7,912 nt of DNA from Methanobacteriota archaeon (GCA_002702945.1 PADF01000051.1:12856-20767); one strand, 5' to 3'. Shown: positions 1 through 7,382, numbered from the stretch's first letter. Translations and numbers: made by a program. Notes: generated by a model from the sequence alone, not told the origin.

Positions 1-708
1 AATACTGGAGAAACAGTTGCCAATGAAAGTGATATTACTAGGAAAAATTCAGATGAATACGCTGTTAGAAGTCATCAAAGAGCTGCTAAAGCATGGGATT
101 CGGGATGGTTTGATTGGGAATCATTCACAATCCAAGTCCCTCAAAGAAGGGGAGATTCGATTAAATTTTCAAAGGATGAAGGGATTAAAGAAAATACTTC
201 GGTAGAAATACTTTCTAAATTACGCCCTGTTTTCAATAAGGAAGGCCAAGTTACAGCCGGTAATGCTAGCACTCTAAACGATGGTGCAAGTGCTATTTTA
301 CTTGCAGATTCTGAATTTGCAGTTGAGCAAGGTTGGGAAATAATTGGTTATGTTGAAGATTATTGTACTAGTGGAGTTGAACCAGAACGTGTTATGAGTG
401 CCCCGATTCCCGCAATTAAAATGTTGTTAGAGAGAAACTCTTTGCAAGTTTTGGATGTAGATATTTATGAACATAATGAAGCATTTGCATCAGCATCTTG
501 CGCTGTTGCCAAAGAGATTGGGATTCCCAGTGAAAGATTCAATCTTCATGGCGGAGCAGTTAGTTTAGGCCATCCATTGGGAAGTAGCGGTACCAGATGT
601 TTGATAACAATGCTTGGAGTAATGAGAAGAAATGATGCGAAGTCAGGAATTGTGACATTGTGTCTTGGTGGCGGTAATGCTGTTGCTATGTTGGTTAAGA
701 GAGATTAA
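1..708 (+). CDS. Thiolase (acetyl-CoA acetyltransferase family), C-terminal part
   Basis: Reading frame 1 is open from base 1 to the TAA at 706-708, giving 235 residues of a protein that usually has about 390. The beginning, including the nucleophilic cysteine near residue 90, lies outside the window. Visible family motifs, in fragment numbering, are the TAGNAS-xxNDGA segment around residues 85-97, NEAFA at 159-163, the HGGAVSLGHP block with the catalytic His at 191, and the C-terminal CLGGG with the second catalytic Cys at 221. Thiolases either cleave 3-ketoacyl-CoA in beta-oxidation or condense two acetyl-CoA; the sequence does not settle which. The protein is presumably cytosolic. All remaining active-site residues are intact and there is no frameshift. 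The ATG at 394 is internal and is not a gene start. The family call is firm; substrate and direction are unknown. Confidence 0.95.
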   Translation, partial: NTGETVANESDITRKNSDEYAVRSHQRAAKAWDSGWFDWESFTIQVPQRRGDSIKFSKDEGIKENTSVEILSKLRPVFNKEGQVTAGNASTLNDGASAILLADSEFAVEQGWEIIGYVEDYCTSGVEPERVMSAPIPAIKMLLERNSLQVLDVDIYEHNEAFASASCAVAKEIGIPSERFNLHGGAVSLGHPLGSSGTRCLITMLGVMRRNDAKSGIVTLCLGGGNAVAMLVKRD

Positions 709-801
709 AACCTTCGAACATAAGATAAAATTGCTTAATTTACTGATTTAGGCTACATTATTACTGTTGGTATCAAATAGGGTTGGAAGGCGGCCACAAA
801 T

Positions 802-806
802 GGTGA
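802..806 (+). promoter_or_regulatory. Ribosome binding site of the helicase
   Basis: GGTGA matches the archaeal anti-Shine-Dalgarno sequence and sits 4 bases before the ATG at 811. It supports that start over the out-of-frame ATG at 800. In the helicase frame the nearest upstream stop is TAG at 778-780, with no other start codon between it and 811. The rest of the 102-base gap after the thiolase holds no clear promoter. An ATAAAATT at 725-732 is the best TATA-like string, but it is weak. Confidence 0.55.
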
Positions 807-810
807 GAGT

Positions 811-2439
811 ATGGTTTCGTTTTCAGATTTGGGAGTTAGCGGAAGAATTGTCGATGCTTTGCGCCAGCAAGGAATCGAAGAGCCCTTTGAAGTCCAAAGA
901 GAATCTATTCCTGATGGAATGTTAGGAAATGATGTTTGTTGTCGTGCTCCTACTGGTTCAGGAAAAACCCTCGCTTTCGGATTACCGCTGATTGAAAGAA
1001 CACAACCAGCAAGACCCGGCATGCCTACTTCCTTGATTCTAACACCAACCAGAGAACTAGCCGAACAGATTTACAAAGTTCTCGAACCGTTAGCATGGGA
1101 AATGGAATTATATGTTCATGCAATATATGGCGGCGTATCCTACAATAAACAATTTAGAGCTCTAGAAAGAGGTGTAGATATATTAGTTGCATGCCCTGGT
1201 AGACTGATTGATTTACTGGATAGAGGTTCTTTATCTTTGGAAAATACAGGTATCGTAGTTTTGGATGAAGCGGACAGAATGGCTGACATGGGATTCATGG
1301 AACCAGTTTGTCAAATTCTAGATGAATGTAAAAAAGACCGACAAACAATTCTGTTCAGTGCAACATTAGATGATGAAGTCGCAGAATTAGTTCGAGATTA
1401 TCAAAAAGATCCAGTTACTATACATGTTGGCCCTGAAGAGGTTAGTATAGAAAGTATGGAACATCATTTTTGGCTAATGCCTAACTCTAAAAAATCAACA
1501 ATTTCATCAGAAATAATTCGTAAATGTGGCCGTAGTATAGTTTTCTGTCGTACAAGGGCTGGCGTAGATAGAGTAGGTGATGATTTAGAGTATGACGGTT
1601 TAGGTGTTGAAACATTACATGGCGGTTTATCTCAAAGACAAAGAGATGGTGCAATGAAACGATTCCAGCATGGGGAATGTATGGCATTGATTGCAACTGA
1701 TGTTGCTGCTAGAGGTATTGACATTGAAGGAGTGAATTGCGTAATTCATTACGATCCTCCTGAAAACGCTAAGGCATACAAGCATCGTAGCGGGAGAACT
1801 GCTAGAGGTGGAGCCAGCGGTATTGTAATTTCATTAGTACAAAAACCTCAGAAGAAATCCTATGGCCGAATTCAAAGAGAAGTTGGTATAAAAGTTGAAT
1901 TCAAACCACCCGAATTTTCAGACTTACCCGAGTTTGAAGTAGAGTTTATCGCTCCAAAAAGACGACAAAGTTATGGAAGTCGAAATAGAAATGATAGAAA
2001 TCAAGGCCATTATGGTCAGAGAAATCAACGTTCTTCAGGACGCAATGGTGGCGGAAATCGTGGTGGCGGAAATCGAGGCGGCGGAAATCGTGGTGGCGGA
2101 AATCGTGGCGGTGGAAACCGTGGAGGTGGAAACCGTGGTGGCGGAAACCGAGGCGGCGGAAACCGTGGTGGCGGAAATCGTGATGGCGGAAATCGCGGCG
2201 GAGGTAGAGGTCGAAGTGGTGCAGAACGTAGCGGAGATAGACGTTCAAATAATAAAACTGCAGAATCCAAAGATGGAGGCAACTCTAGAGGATACAGAGG
2301 AGAGGCTAGAGGTAAAAGTTACAAGCCAAGTAAGAAATCACAACAGGGCTATCAAGGTGGAAGATCCGAAGGTGGTAGAAATAACCGAGGTCAAGGAAGA
2401 GCAAATAGTGGGCGTAGAAATAACCGAAGAAGAAATTAA
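811..2439 (+). CDS. DEAD-box RNA helicase with Arg/Gly/Asn-rich C-terminal tail
   Basis: This is an ATP-dependent RNA helicase of superfamily 2, 542 residues, likely cytosolic, remodelling RNA or RNA-protein complexes. All core motifs are visible: F4 and Q29 of the Q motif, APTGSGKT (46-53), PTRELAEQ (79-86), DEAD (152-155), SAT (183-185), [10 protein letters not shown] (295-304) and [10 protein letters not shown] (325-334). The two RecA domains end near residue 375. From about residue 383 to the end (roughly 160 residues) the protein becomes a disordered tail rich in Gly, Arg, Asn and Ser. Its centre is nine GGGNR units and one DGGNR (413-462), and it ends in RNNRRRN. Such RGG-type tails bind RNA non-specifically and in other systems promote condensates; that role is inferred here. 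The core resembles RhlE/DeaD-like proteins, but no specific orthologue is claimed. The gene abuts rqcH end to end. Its transcription unit is unclear: it lies 102 bases after the thiolase and could be read through from it or have its own promoter. Confidence 0.96.
   Translation: MVSFSDLGVSGRIVDALRQQGIEEPFEVQRESIPDGMLGNDVCCRAPTGSGKTLAFGLPLIERTQPARPGMPTSLILTPTRELAEQIYKVLEPLAWEMELYVHAIYGGVSYNKQFRALERGVDILVACPGRLIDLLDRGSLSLENTGIVVLDEADRMADMGFMEPVCQILDECKKDRQTILFSATLDDEVAELVRDYQKDPVTIHVGPEEVSIESMEHHFWLMPNSKKSTISSEIIRKCGRSIVFCRTRAGVDRVGDDLEYDGLGVETLHGGLSQRQRDGAMKRFQHGECMALIATDVAARGIDIEGVNCVIHYDPPENAKAYKHRSGRTARGGASGIVISLVQKPQKKSYGRIQREVGIKVEFKPPEFSDLPEFEVEFIAPKRRQSYGSRNRNDRNQGHYGQRNQRSSGRNGGGNRGGGNRGGGNRGGGNRGGGNRGGGNRGGGNRGGGNRGGGNRDGGNRGGGRGRSGAERSGDRRSNNKTAESKDGGNSRGYRGEARGKSYKPSKKSQQGYQGGRSEGGRNNRGQGRANSGRRNNRRRN
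2047..2196 (+). repeat. Ten tandem 15-bp repeats encoding GGGNR
   Basis: Ten in-frame 15-bp units with consensus GGT GGC GGA AAT CGT encode nine GGGNR and one final DGGNR in the helicase tail. The units differ almost only at third codon positions (GGT/GGC/GGA, AAT/AAC, CGT/CGA/CGC). The peptide is therefore kept while the DNA has drifted. Units 2-4 and 7-9 match over 45 bases with two differences, which points to a larger duplication step. On the opposite strand the array reads as a Pro-Pro-Pro-Arg-Phe open frame, which is an artefact. Confidence 0.95.
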
Positions 2440-2462
2440 TTATTCTTCTTCAACTATTTTTT
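2426..2462 (+). terminator. Possible shared terminator at the convergent helicase/rqcH ends
   Basis: GAAGAAGAA (2426-2434) and TTCTTCTTC (2443-2451) are perfect 9-bp inverted arms around an 8-base loop. The loop contains the last base of the helicase Asn codon and both stop codons (TAA at 2437-2439, TTA at 2440-2442). A run of six T (2457-2462) and further T-rich sequence follow on the plus strand. This fits the U-rich termination signals of archaea for the helicase transcript. The minus-strand side is only moderately T-rich. The arms also encode the acidic end of RqcH and the basic end of the helicase, so the symmetry may be partly a coding by-product. Confidence 0.45.
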
Positions 2463-4614
2463 CCTTTATTTTCGAGAAGATTCCCTTGTCTTCTATAATT
2501 TCACTTGACCCAGGAAGAACTGATAAAATATCATCTGTCATCAATCCAGTATTTTTGTAGATTCTATTTGCAAGTTTATCTTTCTTGGAGATTCCTGGAG
2601 AAATTATTGCATACCTTTGACATATTGACTTAATTCTATCAGGAGTGCCACTCATAAGCAATGGGACTCCATTAATTGAAACTAGCCCTATTCCCATTTT
2701 GACATCTAAGTCTTTGTACCACTGTCTTTTACCTCTAATGATAAAAGCACCTTTGCCAACATATTCTCCAGTTTGAGCGGTCTTTGAAACTTGAGCAGGT
2801 TTTACTGAATATACAGTTCCATGTCCTCCTCCACTTGCCCATGCTCTGCTCCAACAAAGAGACATTGTTGCAGCCTCTAACAATTTATCATCATTTATCC
2901 TTTCATCACCTAATTTGTCAACTAATTTGAAAGCAGGAATATATTCAGGAATATGAGCAGGTCTGTGCTCATCAATAATGAAGCCTTGACTGGCTCTAAG
3001 ACTACAGCTAGGTGCTCCGTGAATATCTGCGTGCAAGTACATATCTTGGCCTGAAAGGTGTTTTTTGACAATAGCATCATTTCCTTTGGCATCTTTTCCT
3101 CCAACCAAAAGATGCCCTCCTGATGTCATACTCCATCGGTGATTCTCAAACCACAAACGTTTACTTCTCTTAATTTTCCCAATTTTTCCACTTTCTTCGG
3201 CTTTCTTTTCTTTCTTATTAGCCCTTTTAAGTTCGATGATTGTATTTTCTAATGCCTCTACTGCGCCTTTAGTTTTGTCTTTTTGTTTTCTTGCAGTTTC
3301 AAAATGACGTTGAGCATTTTGATGTACAGTTTCGTCTAAAGAGAGGGTGACTTTGGGGCCATTAGGTTGTGAATTTTCATCAGGTAAAATAGTGACAAAT
3401 GTTCTTTTTGCTGCATCCATCGAAACAATCCATTTGATTTCCTTACTCGCTTTTTTGGTTTCTTTCCAGCCATTTTTTTCTACCGCTTCAGATATTTGAT
3501 TTAGCAAACTTTCAACATGAGTCCAATTGTCCTGAATTAAATGTCCAAGCATTTGTTGTTTTTCGATTTTCACTGAAAATCCTTCAAGGGCTTTTTCTTG
3601 TTGAGCCTTTCTTCTTTCCAGTCTTTCAACATCGGTAGAATGGCCTCTTCCAGGCGCAGCAACATCTAATTTTTCGGCTTCTCTTCTGGCTAAAGCACCA
3701 GCATCATGCGCTCCTTTCCAAGCATCTACTGCTTTACACAAACTATCAAATTCCATTTTTACCTTACTTGAATGAGATGGAAGTAATGTCGGGGTTGCTT
3801 CATTAGCATGAGTTTCCAAAAATCGATCTCTAATCGAATTATTTTCCAAGGTGGAAATGTGTTCTTTCAGTCCCTTTTCATCAAACTCCTCAGAGGGTTT
3901 TAGCATTAGGTATCCTTGACGACTATTTGCTAAATCGTCTAGCAAAGAGTGTAAGGCTGAAAGAATTTCTTCACTCGAGACTCCTTTGGTTTCCGAGTTT
4001 GGTTTAACTCCTGCAAGTTCACAAACAGCATTGGCATGAGTTCCTCCAAGATTTGCTTTACCGCCTAGAGTTGAAACAAGGTCTCTGTCAGATTTTTCAA
4101 ACATACCTTCAAGGGCTTCAATATCTAATTCATAAGGGTCTAGAGCTTGTGGAGGAGGTTGGTATTGAACTCCTTTTTTCAAGGTACGTCCAGCGTATGA
4201 AGCGTGTGTTAATGGTTGTATAATTACATCTTCTTCATCGGTCAAAATAATATTTCCATCTCTAAAAACTTCAACATACAGATGTCTTTCGCCAAACTTT
4301 GTATCAAAGTCGAATGCTAGAACTCTGTCAAATCCTAGTTGCCTAACTTTAGTCATTCTTGCATTTTTCAAATGTTTTCTAAGAACCATAGCGAAAGGCG
4401 GTGGGGTCATTGGCATCGGCCTATCTCTATTTGAAGTATAGATTCTAGCACCTCTTACCAAGACTAAATCGAATTGTGGACTTTCTTTTGGATTGATTCT
4501 CAAAACAATTTGTTCGTAGTGAGGCATGTATGCTTTTTTGACATAGGCGCCTGAGAATTCATCTAACTCACGGGAGATTGCCCGTAAATCAAAACCACTC
4601 ATTGCTGCTTTCAT
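2440..4614 (-). CDS. rqcH: Archaeal RqcH / NEMF (Rqc2) ribosome quality-control factor
   Basis: This 724-residue NFACT protein should bind the large ribosomal subunit carrying a stalled peptidyl-tRNA and recruit tRNA. In bacteria and yeast the family adds Ala or Ala/Thr tails to the stuck chain. The NFACT-N domain covers about residues 1-170. It has D9 and the D96-R97 pair, which match the residues needed for tailing in yeast Rqc2 and B. subtilis RqcH. A helix-hairpin-helix follows (about 178-207), then coiled coils (about 329-365 and 428-475). The NFACT-R domain starts at W488 and contains the DMYLHADIHGAPS signature (524-536). Further on come QVSKTAxTGEY and GAFIIRGKR, typical of archaeal/eukaryotic members and lacking in bacterial ones. 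The start is fixed by GAGGGGAG just upstream. It is probably the last gene of a three-gene minus-strand unit, 46 bases after the oxidoreductase. No motif is missing. Tailing by this protein is inferred, not shown. Confidence 0.96.
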   Translation of the reverse strand: MKAAMSGFDLRAISRELDEFSGAYVKKAYMPHYEQIVLRINPKESPQFDLVLVRGARIYTSNRDRPMPMTPPPFAMVLRKHLKNARMTKVRQLGFDRVLAFDFDTKFGERHLYVEVFRDGNIILTDEEDVIIQPLTHASYAGRTLKKGVQYQPPPQALDPYELDIEALEGMFEKSDRDLVSTLGGKANLGGTHANAVCELAGVKPNSETKGVSSEEILSALHSLLDDLANSRQGYLMLKPSEEFDEKGLKEHISTLENNSIRDRFLETHANEATPTLLPSHSSKVKMEFDSLCKAVDAWKGAHDAGALARREAEKLDVAAPGRGHSTDVERLERRKAQQEKALEGFSVKIEKQQMLGHLIQDNWTHVESLLNQISEAVEKNGWKETKKASKEIKWIVSMDAAKRTFVTILPDENSQPNGPKVTLSLDETVHQNAQRHFETARKQKDKTKGAVEALENTIIELKRANKKEKKAEESGKIGKIKRSKRLWFENHRWSMTSGGHLLVGGKDAKGNDAIVKKHLSGQDMYLHADIHGAPSCSLRASQGFIIDEHRPAHIPEYIPAFKLVDKLGDERINDDKLLEAATMSLCWSRAWASGGGHGTVYSVKPAQVSKTAQTGEYVGKGAFIIRGKRQWYKDLDVKMGIGLVSINGVPLLMSGTPDRIKSICQRYAIISPGISKKDKLANRIYKNTGLMTDDILSVLPGSSEIIEDKGIFSKIKEKIVEEE

Positions 4615-4617
4615 TTT

Positions 4618-4625
4618 CTCCCCTC
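4618..4625 (-). promoter_or_regulatory. Strong ribosome binding site of rqcH
   Basis: Read on the minus strand, GAGGGGAG precedes the ATG at 4612-4614. The GAGG part ends 7 bases before the start codon. This selects the first Met over the in-frame Met at residue 5. Confidence 0.65.
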
Positions 4626-4653
4626 GTGACGATATGACTGACGACTATTCTTG

Positions 4654-4663
4654 AATTATATCA
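4654..4663 (-). promoter_or_regulatory. Weak candidate TATA box for rqcH
   Basis: On the minus strand TGATATAATT overlaps the stop codon of the upstream oxidoreductase gene. A start of transcription about 26 bases on would fall near 4632 and leave a leader of about 17 bases containing the rqcH ribosome binding site. This would give rqcH its own transcript besides operon read-through. The match is short and AT-rich sequence produces such boxes by chance. Confidence 0.25.
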
Positions 4664-5704
4664 CTTGAATTTGAGTAAAACCTTACCTGTATTTTTCCCA
4701 TCATGAATATGCTGATGGGCTTTTGATGCGTCTTCTACATCAAAAATTGAGTCGATCACAGGGTCTAAAACACCAGTTCTGATTCCCTCCATAATCCGAT
4801 TAAGTTGCTCTGCAATTGCAGCCTCATCATTCCAAGTTCCCATGTGAACTCCAAAGACTCCTTGATTACGGCTCATCATTTTGAGTGGGTCTAATTTAGG
4901 AGTTTTTCTCCAAGCAAAATAGGCTTTTAGAAGTGAACGTTTAGAGGATGGTGCGGCAGCTGACATACCATATGAGTATAATTTGCCACCCATTGCCAAA
5001 GCCTTGAGACTTCTCTTCAAGTTTTCACCACCTATTGGGTCTAGGATATGATCTACGCCACGTCCATCAGTTGCCTGTTTAATGACATCAACAAAATCTT
5101 CATTATGTCTGTCAATTGGTATTCCGCCAAATTTTTTGATAATGTCTGCTTTATTTCCTGAAGCAGTAGCCCAGATTTTACTTACACCAGCCCACTGACA
5201 AAGTTGTAATGCAGCGGTACCTACACCTCCAGCACCGCCATGAATTAAAACGGAATCAGTTGATTTTAGATTACCAAGATAGTGTAACATATGATGTGCA
5301 GTCATGTAAGTAACTGGCATAGATGCCGCTTTTTCTAAGGACATTTCATCAGGTAGAGGAATTACCCGTGCGATTTGAGCAATTACATGACTTGCCTGAC
5401 CACCATTTTGCATTGCAGCCACAACTCTTTGTCCGACTTGTAAATTCTTTACTCCCTTACCCAATGAGTGTATTGTACCGCTCACTTCATATCCCGGAGT
5501 GAAAGGAAAAGGCGGTCTTGGTTGATACAACCCAAGACGCATTAGAGTATCAGCAAAATTGATTCCAGCAAAATGAACTTCAATACAAACCTCGCCTTCA
5601 TTAGGGCTAGGCATCTCAAATTCAACAACATCTAGAACAGAAGGAGAGCCGGCTTTGGTGATTACAAGTTTTCGAGCCATGTATGTCCCAAGGTTTGGAG
5701 TCAT
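4661..5704 (-). CDS. Zinc-independent medium-chain oxidoreductase, VAT1/quinone reductase-like
   Basis: This is a 347-residue member of the MDR superfamily, predicted to use NAD(P)H to reduce quinones, enals or similar substrates in the cytosol. The GroES-like N-terminal half has NFADTLMRLGLY and FTPGYEVSG (PGYE at 70-73). The Rossmann half has GAGGVG at 157-162 for the dinucleotide, then a GRGVDHILDPIGG segment. Neither the catalytic nor the structural zinc cysteines are present, so it is not an alcohol dehydrogenase. The late segment KTPKLDPLKMMSRNQGVFG and the ending KNTGKVLLKF resemble the VAT1 subgroup. Its start shares ATGA with the stop of the upstream fusion gene, so translation is probably coupled. 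A Met at residue 9 (MARKLVITKAG) is where many homologues begin and is a real alternative, but no good ribosome binding site precedes it. The substrate is unknown. Confidence 0.92.
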   Translation of the reverse strand: MTPNLGTYMARKLVITKAGSPSVLDVVEFEMPSPNEGEVCIEVHFAGINFADTLMRLGLYQPRPPFPFTPGYEVSGTIHSLGKGVKNLQVGQRVVAAMQNGGQASHVIAQIARVIPLPDEMSLEKAASMPVTYMTAHHMLHYLGNLKSTDSVLIHGGAGGVGTAALQLCQWAGVSKIWATASGNKADIIKKFGGIPIDRHNEDFVDVIKQATDGRGVDHILDPIGGENLKRSLKALAMGGKLYSYGMSAAAPSSKRSLLKAYFAWRKTPKLDPLKMMSRNQGVFGVHMGTWNDEAAIAEQLNRIMEGIRTGVLDPVIDSIFDVEDASKAHQHIHDGKNTGKVLLKFK

Positions 5705-7215
5705 TCAATGCTTGCCTTCCAAACTCCCATTTCATCACTAGAAACCCTACCTTGTCTTTGATGAGAAATAAGGTGTGCTAAGGTTTGATCTTGAGCAAGT
5801 CCTGGATGTGCATTCGGGGTATCTTCATATGCTTTGATTGAAATTTCTTGAACAGAAGAAAGTCCGCTAATAACTGCTTCTAGCACTCTTTCATGACGCG
5901 CTTTACGGTGTGTAATATAATATGTAAATTTCTTGTTTGGCAATGCTATGACTGGTCCATGACTTGGGAATAATAGGTGTGCATTAAGACCCCTAAGTCT
6001 AGATAATTGTTGAATATATTCATCCATGTCTCCTGTTGATGGGGGAATTAGAATTGTACCAAAACCTGCCACCATATCCCCTGCTATCAATCCTGCATCA
6101 CTCAAGAAACAAGTATGACCAGGATGATGGCCTGGAGTGATTAGAACTTCCCATGTTTGATTTCCAAGTTGTAATTTTTCTCCATCTTCAAGAATTCTAT
6201 CACATTTAACACTCTTTGATGTATAATCACTACCCCATACAGGCAAGTCAAATGCCTCTCTAAGCAAATCCATATCTGCTAGATGGTCTCCATGTGAATG
6301 AGTGAATGCAACAGCCACAGGTTGTCCATGATGACGTTCTACTGCATCGGCAAGATCTTCCATATCTTCACGGTAACGAACAGCAGGGTCAATAATGATA
6401 AAATCGCCATCAGGGTCTCCCATCAAGTAACAATTAGTATGATCAGCAGGTGGTAGAGTCGCAGTTCTAATCGGTACAACTTCAACTCCATAAGCAAAAA
6501 GTATTGATTGACGACCAGGTTTACGCGATGAGATATTTTTTGCAGCCTCTACTATGTCATCATTAGAGAATTTCATCACTCGAATAAATTCCATTAAAAC
6601 AGATATTACTGGTGGTGCGACTTTTATCTCATGCTTTGACCAACGCTCAATGATATCTTGAGGTCCAGCCCACATTATTTCATCAAATTCAGTTTGTGGC
6701 TCAAGGTCGATTTCTGGTACACTCTGCCAATCTCCACAATGGAAATGAATGAATGCATTATCAAACTGCACCGGTCCAAAAGGCGGTGTTATACGATGAC
6801 CAAGGATATTGATATTATCGACATTCACCGGGATATTACAATTTTCAGCATGAGGTAGCCAATTGGACTTATCTTTTATGACATCAAACCTAGCACCCTC
6901 ATCTATAGAAATTACATGATCTCCATTTGGAGCAATTCCTAATTCTTCACATGTCTCTCTTAAGATACAAGCGATTGCTTTCCCATGTTCAACATCGAGG
7001 ACAGAAAATGACTCAACCGCAGCAGTATCAACTCTTGATACTCCCCCTCCAGTAAATGCCCAGTATCCTGGGAAAGCAGCCATAGTTTCACTGCGCAGGC
7101 CAAGCAATACCTCGGGACCATTTGGTCCATCTCTGGTGAGTGTCATAGTGGCAGTAGGGCGAGGCGGCTTACGCTCGAAACCCGACAGGTCAACACCTTC
7201 AGGGACTTCGCTCAT
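5701..7215 (-). CDS. Fusion: NUDT19-like Nudix domain + LACTB2-like metallo-beta-lactamase + winged helix
   Basis: This 504-residue protein joins two enzyme modules. Residues about 18-225 are a Nudix hydrolase: GGG at 56-58 and RETCEELGI at 86-94, with metal ligands E87, E90 and E91. A spacer between GGG and RE, the later TPPFGPVQFD stretch and the E..FDEIMWAGP region resemble NUDT19, a CoA/acyl-CoA diphosphatase. From about residue 245 comes a metallo-beta-lactamase fold with NCYLMG and IIIDPA, the metal-binding HSHGDH (306-311), TPGHHPGHT (H363), AGDM (D380) and FPSHGP (H419). The last 75 residues (from HRKARHERV) look like the winged helix of LACTB2, whose human member cuts RNA. All ligands of both sites are present, so both may be active. 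Substrates are unknown; CoA-type diphosphates and an RNA or thioester are the obvious candidates. It is the first gene of the minus-strand unit, with a strong GAGGG site. No signal peptide is seen. Confidence 0.9.
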   Translation of the reverse strand: MSEVPEGVDLSGFERKPPRPTATMTLTRDGPNGPEVLLGLRSETMAAFPGYWAFTGGGVSRVDTAAVESFSVLDVEHGKAIACILRETCEELGIAPNGDHVISIDEGARFDVIKDKSNWLPHAENCNIPVNVDNINILGHRITPPFGPVQFDNAFIHFHCGDWQSVPEIDLEPQTEFDEIMWAGPQDIIERWSKHEIKVAPPVISVLMEFIRVMKFSNDDIVEAAKNISSRKPGRQSILFAYGVEVVPIRTATLPPADHTNCYLMGDPDGDFIIIDPAVRYREDMEDLADAVERHHGQPVAVAFTHSHGDHLADMDLLREAFDLPVWGSDYTSKSVKCDRILEDGEKLQLGNQTWEVLITPGHHPGHTCFLSDAGLIAGDMVAGFGTILIPPSTGDMDEYIQQLSRLRGLNAHLLFPSHGPVIALPNKKFTYYITHRKARHERVLEAVISGLSSVQEISIKAYEDTPNAHPGLAQDQTLAHLISHQRQGRVSSDEMGVWKASIE

Positions 7216-7221
7216 AGACAG

Positions 7222-7226
7222 CCCTC
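7222..7226 (-). promoter_or_regulatory. Ribosome binding site of the Nudix-MBL gene
   Basis: GAGGG on the minus strand lies 6 bases before the ATG at 7213-7215 and fixes that start. Confidence 0.65.
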
Positions 7227-7267
7227 AATGCTTAGGGGTTTGAACTCTTGTGAGTTTGTATTCATCA

Positions 7268-7274
7268 TTATAAA
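7268..7274 (-). promoter_or_regulatory. Candidate TATA box for the minus-strand operon
   Basis: TTTATAA on the minus strand would place the transcription start near 7245. That gives a leader of about 30 bases containing the GAGGG ribosome binding site. No purine-rich BRE is obvious next to it. The perfect palindrome AAAATATTTT at 7301-7310 is a competing TATA-like site further upstream. Confidence 0.4.
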
Positions 7275-7353
7275 CTGGAAATCTTCTAAACATTAAGGCT
7301 AAAATATTTTAAGATTTTCAAAGCCTATTTTTCAACGATTAAAAAACACAATG

Positions 7354-7360
7354 ATATAAA
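7354..7360 (+). promoter_or_regulatory. Candidate TATA box giving a leaderless transcript of the small membrane gene
   Basis: ATATAAA is centred 26 bases before the ATG at 7383, the spacing expected between an archaeal TATA box and the transcription start. An A-rich stretch (AAAAAACACA, 7341-7350) lies just upstream where a BRE would be. No Shine-Dalgarno sequence precedes the ATG. Together these suggest that transcription begins at or next to the start codon. Confidence 0.5.
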
Positions 7361-7382
7361 CCCCCAAAATAACTGTCTTACC

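Noticed and set aside
394..708. Separate 104-residue thiolase-like gene starting at the ATG at 394
   Set aside because: The same frame is open back to base 1 and encodes conserved thiolase sequence, so this is the end of one partial gene.
753..1022. Minus-strand 89-residue open frame over the helicase start
   Set aside because: It lies opposite the conserved Q motif and motif I of the helicase and has no recognisable content.
1783..1812. Unusual helicase motif VI ([10 protein letters not shown] instead of HRxGRTGRxG)
   Set aside because: The arginines needed for ATP hydrolysis are present, and Ala at this place occurs in other DEAD-box proteins, so it is ordinary variation.
2047..2196. CRISPR-like repeat array
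   Set aside because: The units are contiguous 15-mers without spacers and stay in the helicase frame.
2025..2282. Minus-strand Pro-Pro-Pro-Arg-Phe repeat protein
   Set aside because: It is the reverse complement of the GGGNR codons, with no start signal and no independent support.
1973..2560. Open frame of 195 residues rich in Glu, Val and Ala overlapping the helicase tail and the end of rqcH
   Set aside because: It is the repeat array read in another frame; stop codons are absent because the 15-bp unit is multiplied. The helicase frame carries all the motifs.
6658..6858. Plus-strand 66-residue open frame inside the Nudix-MBL gene
   Set aside because: It is a shadow of the conserved Nudix coding sequence without promoter or ribosome binding site.
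7295..7326. AGGCT/AGCCT inverted pair around AAAATATTTT in the divergent intergenic region, a possible operator
   Set aside because: The arms are only 5 bp, spaced by about 20 bases, and do not extend; chance is a sufficient explanation.
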